Shown here: in pieces, positions 29,789 through 38,724 of the stretch
How the letters are laid out: every line of letters starts with the position of its first letter
Numbering within the stretch: position 1 is the first letter of the stretch
Assembly: GCF_025263265.1 (NCBI RefSeq)
Contig: NZ_CP079869.1
Coordinates: 4,960,001-5,024,000 of the forward strand
Direction of reading: 5' to 3'
Origin: Mycobacterium sp. SMC-4
Lineage (GTDB): Bacteria > Actinomycetota > Actinomycetes > Mycobacteriales > Mycobacteriaceae
Length of the DNA stretch: 64,000 bases
Position numbers and translations under genes: made by a program
Notes under the pieces: model-generated
Databases searched by the model: none
Told to the model about the DNA's origin: nothing
The model's input: only the letters and a program-made list of their open reading frames with translations

Positions 29789-31237
29789 ATGTGGTTGAGG
29801 ATTCACGGTTCGCGGCGGCGTTGGTCGAATATCGTTGCGGTGGTGGCGTTGTCGGCAGCGATAGCGGCGTGCACTGGTGGCGAGGGATCGTCTGAGTCGG
29901 CCGAGGATACGGGTGAGGTGAGTGTGCAGCAGATTCGTGAGATCGCTAAGCAGGCCTACATTTATGGGTATCCGATGGTCGACAACTACCGGGTGCAGTA
30001 CGCGTATTTCGTCGACGAGCACAGCCCACAGTTTGTGGGGCCGTGGAATCGTCTGCATTCCGATGCCCGGGTGTACACCCCGGCCGATACCACCATTCAG
30101 ACCCCCAACTCCGACACCCCGTATTCCACGCTCGGTGCGGACCTGCGGGCTGAGCCGCTGGTGCTGACTCTGCCGCCAATCGAGAAGGACCGCTATTACT
30201 CGATCCAGTTCATCGACGCCTACACCTACAACTTCGCCTATGTGGGCAGCCGCACCACAGGCAACGGGGGCGGCACTTTCTTGCTGGCCGGTCCCGGCTG
30301 GAGCGGTGAAAAGCCCGCGGGCATCGATGAGGTGATCCGGTCGGATTCCGAATTCGCGTTCGCGTTGTATCGCACCCAGTTGTTCGGGCCCGATGACATC
30401 GACAATGTGAAGATGGTCCAGGCCGGCTACACGATGGAACCGTTGTCGGCATTTCTGGGCCAACAGGCTCCGCAGGCGGCACCGACGGTTGAGTTCCCGG
30501 TCCCGCTGAGCGCCGAGCAGCAACGCACGTCCTCGAAGTTCTTCGAGACGCTGGATTTCATCCTGCGTTATGTGCCGGTGCTGGATTCCGAGAAGGAACT
30601 GCGCACCAAGTTCGCGTCCATCGGGATCGGCGCAGACAGTGATCTGACCATCGATAGCCTTAGCCCGGAGAAACGCGACGCGTTCGAGGGCGCGATCACC
30701 GACGCGTGGAAGGAATTCGACGGGTTGCAGGCCAAGATCGACGCCGGCAAGGTCAGCTCCAATGACCTGTTCGGCACGCGTCAGATGCTCGGCGACAACT
30801 ATCTGTACCGGATGGCCGGCGCGGTCAACGGAATCTACGGCAACACCGCGGCCGAATCGATCTACCCGATGTTCCCCAACGACGCCGACGGGCAGCCACT
30901 CGATGGCGCCAACACCTACATCTACCGGTTCGCACCGGGCCAGTTGCCACCGGTGCGCGCGTTCTGGTCGCTGACGATGTATCGGATGCCCGAGAGCTTG
31001 CTGGTGGCCAACCCGATCAATCGCTACCTGATCAACTCGCCGATGCTGGCCAGTCTCAAGCAGGACCCGGACGGGGGTTACACCATCTACGTGCAGCACG
31101 AGTCGCCCGGTGCGGACAGGGAGTCCAATTGGCTACCCGCGCCGGAGGGCTCGTTTCGCCTCGTCGAACGCCTCTACTGGCCCGAGCAGGCCGCGCTCGA
31201 CGGCACCTGGCATGCACCCAAACCCCAGAAGACCTGA
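29789..31237 (+). CDS. DUF1254/DUF1214 lipoprotein
   Basis: 482 aa from ATG 29789, chosen because GGAGG lies 7 bases upstream; a GTG at 29768 is in frame. Signal peptide and lipobox IAAC (Cys28) point to an outer-face lipoprotein. The DUF1254 domain follows (AYIYGYPMVDNYRVQYAYFV; TPNSDTPYSTLGADLRAEPL; DRYYSIQFIDAYTYNFAYVG), then DUF1214 at the end (PPVRAFWSLTMYRMPESLLV; YTIYVQHESPG). These two domains commonly occur together and their biochemical role is not established. It probably starts an operon with the membrane protein and sulfatase and is likely under the divergent AraC regulator. Confidence 0.9.
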   Translation: MWLRIHGSRRRWSNIVAVVALSAAIAACTGGEGSSESAEDTGEVSVQQIREIAKQAYIYGYPMVDNYRVQYAYFVDEHSPQFVGPWNRLHSDARVYTPADTTIQTPNSDTPYSTLGADLRAEPLVLTLPPIEKDRYYSIQFIDAYTYNFAYVGSRTTGNGGGTFLLAGPGWSGEKPAGIDEVIRSDSEFAFALYRTQLFGPDDIDNVKMVQAGYTMEPLSAFLGQQAPQAAPTVEFPVPLSAEQQRTSSKFFETLDFILRYVPVLDSEKELRTKFASIGIGADSDLTIDSLSPEKRDAFEGAITDAWKEFDGLQAKIDAGKVSSNDLFGTRQMLGDNYLYRMAGAVNGIYGNTAAESIYPMFPNDADGQPLDGANTYIYRFAPGQLPPVRAFWSLTMYRMPESLLVANPINRYLINSPMLASLKQDPDGGYTIYVQHESPGADRESNWLPAPEGSFRLVERLYWPEQAALDGTWHAPKPQKT

Positions 31238-31352
31238 CGACGACCAGGCAGTATGTGGCGTCAATGTAAGGCGAACCAACACAGGGACCGACATCGATGT
31301 CGACTCCTCATGCTTTTGCTTTTCGCGGTGATTGATTGGAGGTCACACGACC

Positions 31353-31826
31353 ATGCCCGGGATTGCTGAGCTGGCAATGGGTGCCGCGCCGATCGCCGGC
31401 GGTGTGTTGCTGGGTGCGGTGGCCGGAAACGTGAAAGGCCCCGACATCCGTGCGGGAATCCTCGCCGATTTCGATCTGCTGGACCGAATTCCCGCTGAGC
31501 AGGCCGACCGGCGCGCGGCGATGTCGCAGATGATCGGCCAGCGCATCGACACGCTGGTCGAGGCCGGTGAACGCAGCCGTCAACTGCGCAACGCCGCGGC
31601 GTCCTATCAGGGCAACTGGCGCGACATTGTCGTGTTCGTCTGCGCGGTGCTGTTCACCATCGTGTGGTGGCACGTCAACCATCACCGCAGCAACTGGCTA
31701 CCGGTGATTGTCATGTTGATCGTGCTGTCGGTGATCACCGGGATCTATGCCGTACGAGGTGTCGGCCGCGTCCTGACTCAACTGTCGCGCCGCACCGGCA
31801 GTACGTCACGGCACCTGGCACCGTAG
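31353..31826 (+). CDS. Small integral membrane protein, unknown function
   Basis: 157 aa from ATG 31353, with GGAGG 10 bases upstream. An N-terminal Gly/Ala-rich segment (AELAMGAAPIAGGVLLGAVA), a charged middle and two helices (IVVFVCAVLFTIVWWHV; WLPVIVMLIVLSVITGIYAV) are visible. It lies between the DUF1254 and sulfatase genes, which suggests a related role at the membrane. No family recognised. Confidence 0.75.
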   Translation: MPGIAELAMGAAPIAGGVLLGAVAGNVKGPDIRAGILADFDLLDRIPAEQADRRAAMSQMIGQRIDTLVEAGERSRQLRNAAASYQGNWRDIVVFVCAVLFTIVWWHVNHHRSNWLPVIVMLIVLSVITGIYAVRGVGRVLTQLSRRTGSTSRHLAP

Positions 31827-31960
31827 CGAACTCAGCAAACGGCCTGACCTTATGGACGGCAGAATGGATTACCCCGCCAAGCAGACACCGTGGACAGGTG
31901 CGCGCGACGGTACTGGTGACAGCCACCACCCGAAACAAAACAACGAAGGAGTCGCGGAGT

Positions 31961-34336
31961 ATGAGCGAACAAGACGTGGTGAACAGAACGCATCTACCGA
32001 TTCCGAGTAAGACCCGTACCGGGTTGATCACCTACGACGCGAAGGACCCGGACTGCGCGTTTCCGCCGATCGAGCCGCTGCGGCCACCGGCGGGCGCACC
32101 GAATGTGCTGTTGATCCTGCTCGACGATGTGGGTTTCGGCGCGTCGAGCGCGTTCGGCGGGCCATGTCAGACACCGGTCGCCGAACGGCTGGCCGCCGGC
32201 GGGCTGAAATACAATCGCTTCCACACCACCGCACTATGCTCGCCGACCCGCCAGGCGCTGCTGACCGGACGCAATCACCATTCCGCCGGTATGGGCGGGA
32301 TTACTGAGATCGCCACCGGCGCACCGGGGTACAGTTCGGTACTGCCGAATACTATGTCGCCGATCGCGCGGACGCTGAAGCTCAACGGATACAACACCGC
32401 CCAGTTCGGCAAGTGCCACGAGGTGCCGGTGTGGCAGACCAGCCCGGTCGGGCCGTTCGACGCGTGGCCGTCGGCAGGCGGAGGTTTCGAGTACTTCTAC
32501 GGGTTCATCGGCGGCGAGGCGAACCAGTGGTACCCCAGCCTGTATGAAGGCACCACACCGGTGGAGGTCGACCGCACCCCCGAAGAGGGCTACCACTTCA
32601 TGGAAGACATGACCGACAAGGCGATCGCCTGGATCGGCCAGCAGAAGGCGCTGGCCCCCGACACACCCTTCTTCACCTATTTCGCACCCGGGGCCACCCA
32701 TGCCCCGCACCACGTGCCCCAAGAGTGGGCCGACAAGTACAAGGGCCGCTTCGATGACGGCTGGGACAAGCTGCGTGAGCAGACTTTCGACCGGCAAAAG
32801 GAACTCGGCGTGATTCCGCCGGACTGCGAGCTCACCGCACGGCATCCCGAGATCCCCGCGTGGGAGGACATGCCCGAGGACCTCAAACCGGTCCTGCGCC
32901 GCCAGATGGAGGTCTACGCAGGATTTTTGGAGTACACCGACCACCACGTGGGCCGGTTGGTCGACAGCCTCGAGCGCCTCGGCGTGCTGGACGACACCCT
33001 GGTGTTCTACATCGTCGGCGACAACGGCGCCTCCGCGGAGGGCACGCTCAACGGCACCTACAACGAGATGCTGAATTTCAACGGCATGGCCGCGATCGAG
33101 ACCCCGGAGTTCCTCACCAGCAAGATCAACGATCTCGGGGGCCCGGACTCCTACAACCACTACGCAGTCGGCTGGGCACACGCGATGGACACCCCCTATC
33201 AATGGACCAAGCAGGTGGCCTCACACTGGGGCGGGACCCGCAACGGCACCATCGTGCACTGGCCCAAGGGCATCACCGCGAAGGCCGAAGTCCGTAGCCA
33301 GTTCCATCACGTCATCGATGTCGCGCCGACGATCCTGGAGGCCGCTGGCATACCGGAGCCGGTGTTCGTCAACGGCATCCAGCAACACCCCATCGAGGGC
33401 ACCAGCATGCTGTACTCGTTCAACGACGGGCAAGCACCCGACCGGCACGAAACTCAGTACTTCGAGATGTTCGGAAACCGCGGCATCTACCACAAGGGCT
33501 GGACCGCGGTCACCAAGCACAAGACGCCCTGGCTGCTGATGGGCGAACAGACGGTCGCCTTCGACGATGACGTGTGGGAACTATATGACACCAGCCAGGA
33601 TTGGAGTCAGGCCAAGAATCTGGCCGAGGAGTTGCCCGAGAAGCTTCACGAACTGCAGCGGTTGTGGTTGATCGAAGCCACCCGCTACAACGTGCTGCCC
33701 CTCGACGACGACACCGCGCGGCGGCTGAATTCCGACCTGGCCGGGCGCCCCCAACTCATCACGGGCAACACCCAAGTGCTATTTGCGGGCATGGGCCGGT
33801 TGTCGGAGAACTGCGTCCTCAACGTCAAGAACAAATCGCACTCGGTGACCGCCGAGATTGTGGTGCCCGACGTCGGCGCCGAAGGGGTGATCGTGGCTCA
33901 GGGCGCCAGCATCGGCGGCTGGAGCCTGTACGCCGCGGGCGGCAAGCTCAAGTACTGCTACAACCTCGGCGGGATCACCCACTTCTACGCCGAATCCACC
34001 GAGGCGCTGCCCGCGGGTGAGCATCAGGTGCGCATGGAGTTCGCTTACGCCGGTGGCGGTCTGGGCAAGGGAGGCGACGTCACGCTCTACATCGACGGCG
34101 AGAAAGCCGGCGAAGGGCGCGTCGAGGCCACCCTGGCCAACGTGTTCTCCGCCGACGACGGCTGCGACGTCGGGGTGGACACCGGCTCCCCCGTCTCACC
34201 CGACTACCCACCGGGCCGCAACGCCTTCAATGGTCGTGTCAAAGGCGTGCAGCTGGCCATCGCCGACGCCGCAGAGGCCGACAATCATCTCGTCTCACCA
34301 GCAGATGCGATCCGGATCGCGCTGGCCCGCCAATGA
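31961..34336 (+). CDS. Arylsulfatase (formylglycine-type, AtsA-like)
   Basis: 791 aa, about the length of mycobacterial arylsulfatases such as AtsA (787 aa, recalled). The metal-binding Asp pair is in NVLLILLDDVGFG, and the sulfatase signature LCSPTRQALLTGRN carries Cys93, which is converted to formylglycine by a separate enzyme. Further family segments follow (GYNTAQFGKCHEVP, FTYFAPGATHAPHHVPQEW, YIVGDNGASAEGTLNG). The C-terminal part is a beta-rich domain. It hydrolyses sulfate esters, probably to release sulfate; the substrate is unknown. No signal peptide is seen, so it should be cytoplasmic. AAGGAG precedes the ATG. The stop is followed closely by the hemophore-like gene. Confidence 0.95.
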   Translation: MSEQDVVNRTHLPIPSKTRTGLITYDAKDPDCAFPPIEPLRPPAGAPNVLLILLDDVGFGASSAFGGPCQTPVAERLAAGGLKYNRFHTTALCSPTRQALLTGRNHHSAGMGGITEIATGAPGYSSVLPNTMSPIARTLKLNGYNTAQFGKCHEVPVWQTSPVGPFDAWPSAGGGFEYFYGFIGGEANQWYPSLYEGTTPVEVDRTPEEGYHFMEDMTDKAIAWIGQQKALAPDTPFFTYFAPGATHAPHHVPQEWADKYKGRFDDGWDKLREQTFDRQKELGVIPPDCELTARHPEIPAWEDMPEDLKPVLRRQMEVYAGFLEYTDHHVGRLVDSLERLGVLDDTLVFYIVGDNGASAEGTLNGTYNEMLNFNGMAAIETPEFLTSKINDLGGPDSYNHYAVGWAHAMDTPYQWTKQVASHWGGTRNGTIVHWPKGITAKAEVRSQFHHVIDVAPTILEAAGIPEPVFVNGIQQHPIEGTSMLYSFNDGQAPDRHETQYFEMFGNRGIYHKGWTAVTKHKTPWLLMGEQTVAFDDDVWELYDTSQDWSQAKNLAEELPEKLHELQRLWLIEATRYNVLPLDDDTARRLNSDLAGRPQLITGNTQVLFAGMGRLSENCVLNVKNKSHSVTAEIVVPDVGAEGVIVAQGASIGGWSLYAAGGKLKYCYNLGGITHFYAESTEALPAGEHQVRMEFAYAGGGLGKGGDVTLYIDGEKAGEGRVEATLANVFSADDGCDVGVDTGSPVSPDYPPGRNAFNGRVKGVQLAIADAAEADNHLVSPADAIRIALARQ

Positions 34337-34368
34337 CCCCGACCCGAACCGACGAAAGGAAATCACCG

Positions 34369-34752
34369 ATGAGGCTGACACTGAACCGACTCAGGGGCGC
34401 CGGAGCGCTCGCGCTTACCGCCGGTGCGCTTCTCGGTGGTGCGGTGGCAGCTGCGGACCCGGCGTCGGATCCGGCCCGCCCACCCCATTGTTCTGCCGCC
34501 GATATGGCCGGCATCGCGTCCGGGGTCGCGGCGGCCACCTCGGCCTACCTGTTCACCCACCCCGAGCTGAACGAATTCTTCACCGACCTGCACGGCCAGC
34601 CCCACGAGGAGGTGCCCGAATCCACCAGGGCCTACTTCGACGCCCATCCGCAGGAGCACGCAGAGCTGCAGGGTATCCGCCAGCCGCTCGTCGATTTCCG
34701 CAACCGCTGCGGATACGGCACCCCGAACGCGTTCGAAGGGCAACAATCGTGA
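34369..34752 (+). CDS. Hemophore-like secreted protein (Rv0203 family)
   Basis: 127 aa from ATG 34369 (GAAAGGAAA upstream). A signal peptide (MRLTLNRLRGAGALALTAGA to AVAA) precedes a mature helical domain beginning DPASDPARPPHCSAADMAGI, with HPELNEFFTDLHG and a C-terminal Cys in DFRNRCGYGTP. This matches the mycobacterial hemophore (MHB) pattern, with one Cys near the N-terminus and one near the C-terminus. Family members bind heme or contribute to heme uptake, but many have other or unknown roles. Its stop overlaps the next start (GTGA), so the two are co-translated. Confidence 0.88.
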   Translation: MRLTLNRLRGAGALALTAGALLGGAVAAADPASDPARPPHCSAADMAGIASGVAAATSAYLFTHPELNEFFTDLHGQPHEEVPESTRAYFDAHPQEHAELQGIRQPLVDFRNRCGYGTPNAFEGQQS

Positions 34753-35066
34753 ACAGATCCCGTCGGTCGATCCGGGCCCGCGCCATGACGGTGGCGCTCG
34801 CGTTCTTGACGTTGCCCGGCGTCATCGTGTTGGCCGCGCCGGCCGGTACTGCCCTTGCCGACGTCTGCGCCAGCGCCGGGCGCCGGATCTCAGTGGGGGG
34901 ATGTGTCAACATCGCCGACGCGGTCGCACCCTACGTCCCGCCACCGGCCTACTACGCCCCGCTGCCCGAAGACCCGCCACCACCGCCGCCGCCACCGCCT
35001 GGCTCGAATGTCAGCGGCTGCATCGGCTACAACGGACGATGGGTCTCCGCCGGGGGCTGCAACTGA
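34749..35066 (+). CDS. Small secreted Pro-rich protein, unknown function
   Basis: 105 aa from GTG 34749, which overlaps the stop of the hemophore-like gene. A basic N-terminus and hydrophobic helix (MTVALAFLTLPGVIVLAAPA) form a signal peptide. The mature part has pairs of Cys (DVCASAGRRISVGGCVN and SGCIGYNGRWVSAGGCN) around a Pro-rich linker. The two Cys-Gly-Gly segments look like a repeated motif. It probably acts with the hemophore-like protein outside the cell. Confidence 0.75.
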   Translation: MNRSRRSIRARAMTVALAFLTLPGVIVLAAPAGTALADVCASAGRRISVGGCVNIADAVAPYVPPPAYYAPLPEDPPPPPPPPPGSNVSGCIGYNGRWVSAGGCN

Positions 35067-35233
35067 CCTCGAAGATGGCCACGGCAAATCCCACTCCCAC
35101 GGACCAGCATGGGAAACCGGACCGCGAGGCCGTAGTCCCCACGACAGCATCGGCCCGGCTCAGGTCGAATCCCCCGGGGTCGTGCAAGCCGTAGGCAAAG
35201 GGCGATACAGGTTTGAGTGAGGCGACCTTTCCT

Positions 35234-37652
35234 GGTGACCGCGCTCGCTGAAATTCCCCACTGACGCTCATCGAAATTCCCCACCCGTGTGGCTCCGCCG
35301 AGAAGGGCGGGCCTCCCTCGATGCTGCTGGTGTCTGACGCCAGTAGCTCGGTCGAAGGAGGCCCGCTTTCTCATGCTCACATGGGAGGACGACATGGAAG
35401 TACACGCCCTACGAAAACGTGGTTGGTCGATCTCTGCGATCGCCCGCCACACCGGTTTCGACCGCAAAACGGTTCGCAAGTATTTGGCCGGTGACGCTGA
35501 GCCCGGGGTGCGGGCGCGGCCGGGCCCGGATCCGTTTGACCCGTTCGTCGACTACGTGTCGGCGCGATTGGTCGAGGACCCGCATCTGTGGGCCCGCACC
35601 CTCTACGACGAACTCGAGGTCCTGGGCTTCGGGCTGTCGTATCAGAGCCTGACTCGCAACATCCGCACCCGTGGTTTGCGCCCGGACTGCCAGGCCTGCC
35701 GCACCGCCACTGACCGGCCCAACGCGATCATCCCGCATGCGCCTGGTGAGGAAACTCAGTGGGACTGGCTGGAATTGCCCGATCCACCGGCATCATGGGG
35801 TTGGGGCAAGAAAGCCTTCCTGTTGGTCGGGTCGCTCGCGCATTCCGGGAAGTGGCGGGCGGTGCTGTCACCGTCGATGGATCAACCGCACCTGGTCGCC
35901 GCCATCGACCGCATCGTGCGTGGCCTGGGCGGGCTGACCCGGGTCTGGCGGTTCGACCGGATGGCCACGGTCTGCGATCCGGGCTCGGGGCGGGTCACCG
36001 CCAGCTTCGCCGGGGTCGCCAAGCACTACGGGGTCTCGGTGGCGATCTGTCCGCCGCGGCGCGGGAATCGCAAAGGTGTCGTGGAGAAGGTCAATCACAC
36101 TGCTGCGCAACGCTGGTGGCGCACTCTCGCCGACGACATGACCGTCGAGGCGGCCCAGGTCAGTGTGGACCGCTTCGCCCGGTTGCGTGGTGACACCCGG
36201 ATCCGGGCCACCGCTGACGGGCGGTCCTCGGTGGCCGTGGTAGCCAAGACCGAGCCGCTGAGCCCGGTGCCGGCGGTGCCGTATCCGGTGATCGTGTCCG
36301 AGACCCGGATTGCCTCGCGGCAGGCGTTGGTGTCCTTCCGCGGCAACCGGTACTCGGTGCCACCAGAGCTGGCCTCCGCCCAGGTGCGGGTCAGTCATCC
36401 GATTGGTGGTGAGCACCTCGACGTCGCGACCACGGGCGGAATCGTGGTGGCGCGGCACCGCATCGCCACTGACGGGTTGGGGGTGATGGTCCGCGACAGC
36501 GGCCACATCATCGCTCTCGATACCGCCGCGATGGCCACCGCAGCGACTGGGCGACCACATCGCCGCAAGGAACGCATCCCACCCGGACCGGACGCCAAAA
36601 CAGCTGCCGCGCAACTCCTTCAACTCCGCCAAGCAGATTCCGGTGTTGCCGAATCCGACGCGCCACCAAATGATTTCACTGTCATCGACTTGTCCGTCTA
36701 CGAGCGGGCCGCCCAGAAAAGGACCCTGCAATGACCCCTACCGCACGCACCCCGAAAACCACCACCGGCACCACCGACAAGCAGACACCGACCGGGACGG
36801 CGAGCCGCTATCAGCAGCTGCGTTCCCATCTCGCCGAGCTCAAACTCACCGCCGCCGCCGAGGCGCTGCCGTCGGTATTGGATCAGGCCACCGCCGAGGG
36901 CCTGTCACTCACGGTGGCCCTGGAACGGCTGCTGGCCGTCGAGGTCGATGCCTCCACCGCCCGCCGTCTGGCGGGGCGCCTGCGGTTCGCGTGCCTGCCC
37001 ACCCCTGCCACACTGGCTGATTTCGATGTCGATGCCGCCGCCGGTATCGACCGCGCCCTGATCGACGAGCTGGGCGCCTGCCGTTACCTCGAATCAGCGA
37101 CCAACGTTCTGCTGATCGGTCCGCCAGGGACAGGAAAGACGCACCTCTCAGTCGGATTGGCAAGGGCCGCAGCCCATGCCGGGTATCGCACCTACTTCAC
37201 CACCGCCGCCGATCTGGCCGCACGATGTCACCGCGCCGCGATCGAAGGACGCTGGGCCACCACCATGCGGTTCTACGCCGGACCGACGCTGCTGGTGATT
37301 GATGAACTGGGCTATCTGCCACTGCCCGCTGAGGCTGCTTCGGCGTTGTTTCAGGTTGTGTCCCAACGCTATCTGAAGACCAGCATCGTGATCACCACCA
37401 ACCGCGGCGTCGGCGCCTGGGGCGACATCCTGGGAGACACCACCGTGGCCGCCGCCATGCTCGACCGACTCCTGCACCGGTCGGTGGTCATCAACCTCGA
37501 CGGCGAGTCCTACCGGTTACGCGACCACCACGCCGCCGCCGACACCCTCCGCCGAGCCACCACCGGCACCCGCGAACCACTACACAGACCGGTGCTCACA
37601 GGTGAGGAATTTCAACGAGCACACCTGAGGATTTTCGGCGAGCGCGATCACC
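35234..37652. mobile_element. IS21-family insertion sequence
   Basis: It encodes istA and istB with ATGA overlap. Terminal inverted repeats are GGTGACCGCGCTCGCTGAAATTCC-like (35234-35257) and a complementary copy (37629-37652) with a few differences. A second inner copy of the GAAATTCCCCAC word lies at the left end (near 35270), as in IS21-type multiple terminal repeats. No clear target duplication is seen. It sits in the cargo region of element 2. Confidence 0.85.
35373..36734 (+). CDS. istA: IS21-family transposase IstA
   Basis: 453 aa from ATG 35373 with GAAGGAG upstream. An N-terminal HTH (LRKRGWSISAIARHTGFDRK then TVRKYLAG) is followed by an rve/DDE integrase core. The first Asp lies in ETQWDWLELPD, a second acidic site in VWRFDRMATVCDP and Glu in KGVVEKVNHTAAQR. 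C-terminal beta-barrel region NRYSVPPELA. It cuts and joins IS ends with the help of IstB. Confidence 0.95.
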   Translation: MLTWEDDMEVHALRKRGWSISAIARHTGFDRKTVRKYLAGDAEPGVRARPGPDPFDPFVDYVSARLVEDPHLWARTLYDELEVLGFGLSYQSLTRNIRTRGLRPDCQACRTATDRPNAIIPHAPGEETQWDWLELPDPPASWGWGKKAFLLVGSLAHSGKWRAVLSPSMDQPHLVAAIDRIVRGLGGLTRVWRFDRMATVCDPGSGRVTASFAGVAKHYGVSVAICPPRRGNRKGVVEKVNHTAAQRWWRTLADDMTVEAAQVSVDRFARLRGDTRIRATADGRSSVAVVAKTEPLSPVPAVPYPVIVSETRIASRQALVSFRGNRYSVPPELASAQVRVSHPIGGEHLDVATTGGIVVARHRIATDGLGVMVRDSGHIIALDTAAMATAATGRPHRRKERIPPGPDAKTAAAQLLQLRQADSGVAESDAPPNDFTVIDLSVYERAAQKRTLQ

Positions 37653-37792
37653 TGGCGCGGAACCCGGCCAAAGACGTATCGAGCGATGTGGGTGGTGTCG
37701 CGCCGCACGAGGGGGGTTCGCCCGGCGCGACACCGGCCAGATGGCATGTCCCGTCCCTGAGGCTAGTCCGGCCGTCCAGGACGCCGCGTTGA
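36731..37792 (+). CDS. istB: IS21-family helper ATPase IstB, with read-through tail
   Basis: 353 aa, overlapping istA (ATGA). Walker A GPPGTGKTHLSVGLA, Walker B LLVIDELGYLPLP and sensor region SIVITTNRGVGAW identify the DnaC-like AAA+ ATPase that activates IstA. Typical IstB proteins are about 260 aa; here the frame continues through the right inverted repeat and 46 codons past the IS end. In the left repeat copy the same position reads TGA (GGGGAATTTCGATGAGC); the right end has CGA, so a lost stop codon probably explains the long tail, which looks non-native. Confidence 0.93.
   Translation: MTPTARTPKTTTGTTDKQTPTGTASRYQQLRSHLAELKLTAAAEALPSVLDQATAEGLSLTVALERLLAVEVDASTARRLAGRLRFACLPTPATLADFDVDAAAGIDRALIDELGACRYLESATNVLLIGPPGTGKTHLSVGLARAAAHAGYRTYFTTAADLAARCHRAAIEGRWATTMRFYAGPTLLVIDELGYLPLPAEAASALFQVVSQRYLKTSIVITTNRGVGAWGDILGDTTVAAAMLDRLLHRSVVINLDGESYRLRDHHAAADTLRRATTGTREPLHRPVLTGEEFQRAHLRIFGERDHLARNPAKDVSSDVGGVAPHEGGSPGATPARWHVPSLRLVRPSRTPR
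37694..37734. repeat. Perfect 12-bp hairpin downstream of the IS21 element
   Basis: GGTGTCGCGCCG (37694-37705) and its complement (37723-37734) enclose a 17-base loop. No T-run follows on the plus strand. It may be a terminator-like structure or the remnant of a repeat end. Confidence 0.6.
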
Positions 37793-37806
37793 TGAGGCGC
37801 TAACGA

Positions 37807-38190
37807 CTAACCGGATCGGCGGTACCGGTCTTGCGCTGCGTGCGGCCCAGGGCCGGTTCGCTCGCCGGCGGCGGGCGCCTGTTGTTGCGACGCAGGCGCG
37901 ATGACCTCGGTGAGAAGCTGACGCAGACGTGGTTCGGCACCCTGTCCGTGGTAGCAGTCCAGCCAGCTGGCGGTGGTGGCCACCAGGTCGTGGTTGAGAG
38001 GAATGGCGTTGCGTGCGATGGCGGTGATCAGGGCCTCGATCGCGGCGAACGTCTCGCCGATACCCAGTGTGATGTAGATGCGGTCGGCGTCGACTCTGCT
38101 GAGGTACGGGCGCGCGTTGGCGGCCAATTCCCAGGCCAAGGCGGCATCATCGGGTGCCTGACGCACCGGCGTTTTGCGCGGCGTGGACAC
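37807..38190 (-). CDS. Conserved unknown protein (cargo of element 2)
   Basis: 127 aa from GTG 38190, with GGGAGG shortly upstream. The N-terminal half (PDDAALAWELAANARPYLS; IYITLGIGETFAAIEALITA) looks like a compact helical domain; the end is Gln/Ala/Pro-rich and probably unstructured. It resembles small hypothetical proteins of actinobacterial plasmids and transposons only in general form. It is the only minus-strand gene in the right half of the element and may regulate the divergent XRE/ImmA-transposase operon. Confidence 0.65.
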   Translation of the reverse strand: MSTPRKTPVRQAPDDAALAWELAANARPYLSRVDADRIYITLGIGETFAAIEALITAIARNAIPLNHDLVATTASWLDCYHGQGAEPRLRQLLTEVIAPASQQQAPAAGERTGPGPHAAQDRYRRSG

Positions 38191-38724
38191 CCGGCCTCCC
38201 TTTCGCCGACGGTCTGGTCTATCCCGTACCTACGGTAGCGGGTGGGCAGGCCGGGCGCGCGGTACTCGACCCGGGTACCGCGCCGACCAGGGACACCGCA
38301 TGGGGCAACGCCGATCTGTTTGCCTACCATTCACTTTCCGTACGATTCACTGGCCGCCAGCGTGACCGAGGTGCGCCGGCCGGCGCACGGGTGATCGCAC
38401 CTGCATTGGCAATCAAGCGCGACACACGTGCACCGGCTCCCGCGCCCGCATCACCCCATGCGTCACTATCGTCACTGTGGTCACAGTGAAGGAACACGCT
38501 CTCCGACCCACACGGACCGACGGCAGCCGTGCCAGTCATCGGGACTCGGGGCGGCAGGCTCGCACCGAGATCCAGGTTCAAGCATCGCGCGACACGCATG
38601 ATATCCGCAGTTCAGGACCACTTATACATGTATAATTTGAGGATGCTAAGCAATGAAACATTGCCGACCCGACACACGGCGCGCCTCCGAAAGGGTGTAG
38701 GAAAAACCGTGCAGTATTTCCGCC
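38191..38724. promoter_or_regulatory. Control region of the regulator-transposase operon
   Basis: No accepted gene. CACTGTG-GT-CACAGTG (38473-38488) is a palindrome. TTATACATGTATAA (38622-38635) is a perfect 14-bp palindrome, and TATAAT (38631-38636), an ideal -10 box, overlaps its right arm. A short leader frame (ATG 38653, 15 codons) precedes the first accepted gene. The design suggests a repressor that blocks the promoter, probably the XRE protein downstream. Confidence 0.6.

Noticed and set aside
34017..34748. Frame upstream of the small secreted protein overlapping the sulfatase and hemophore-like genes
   Set aside because: Shadow of the two real genes; the secreted protein starts at the GTG overlapping the preceding stop.
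35226..37660. Target-site duplication of the IS21 element
   Set aside because: Flanking bases (TTTCCTG left, CTGGCGC right) do not form a convincing duplication with any choice of ends.
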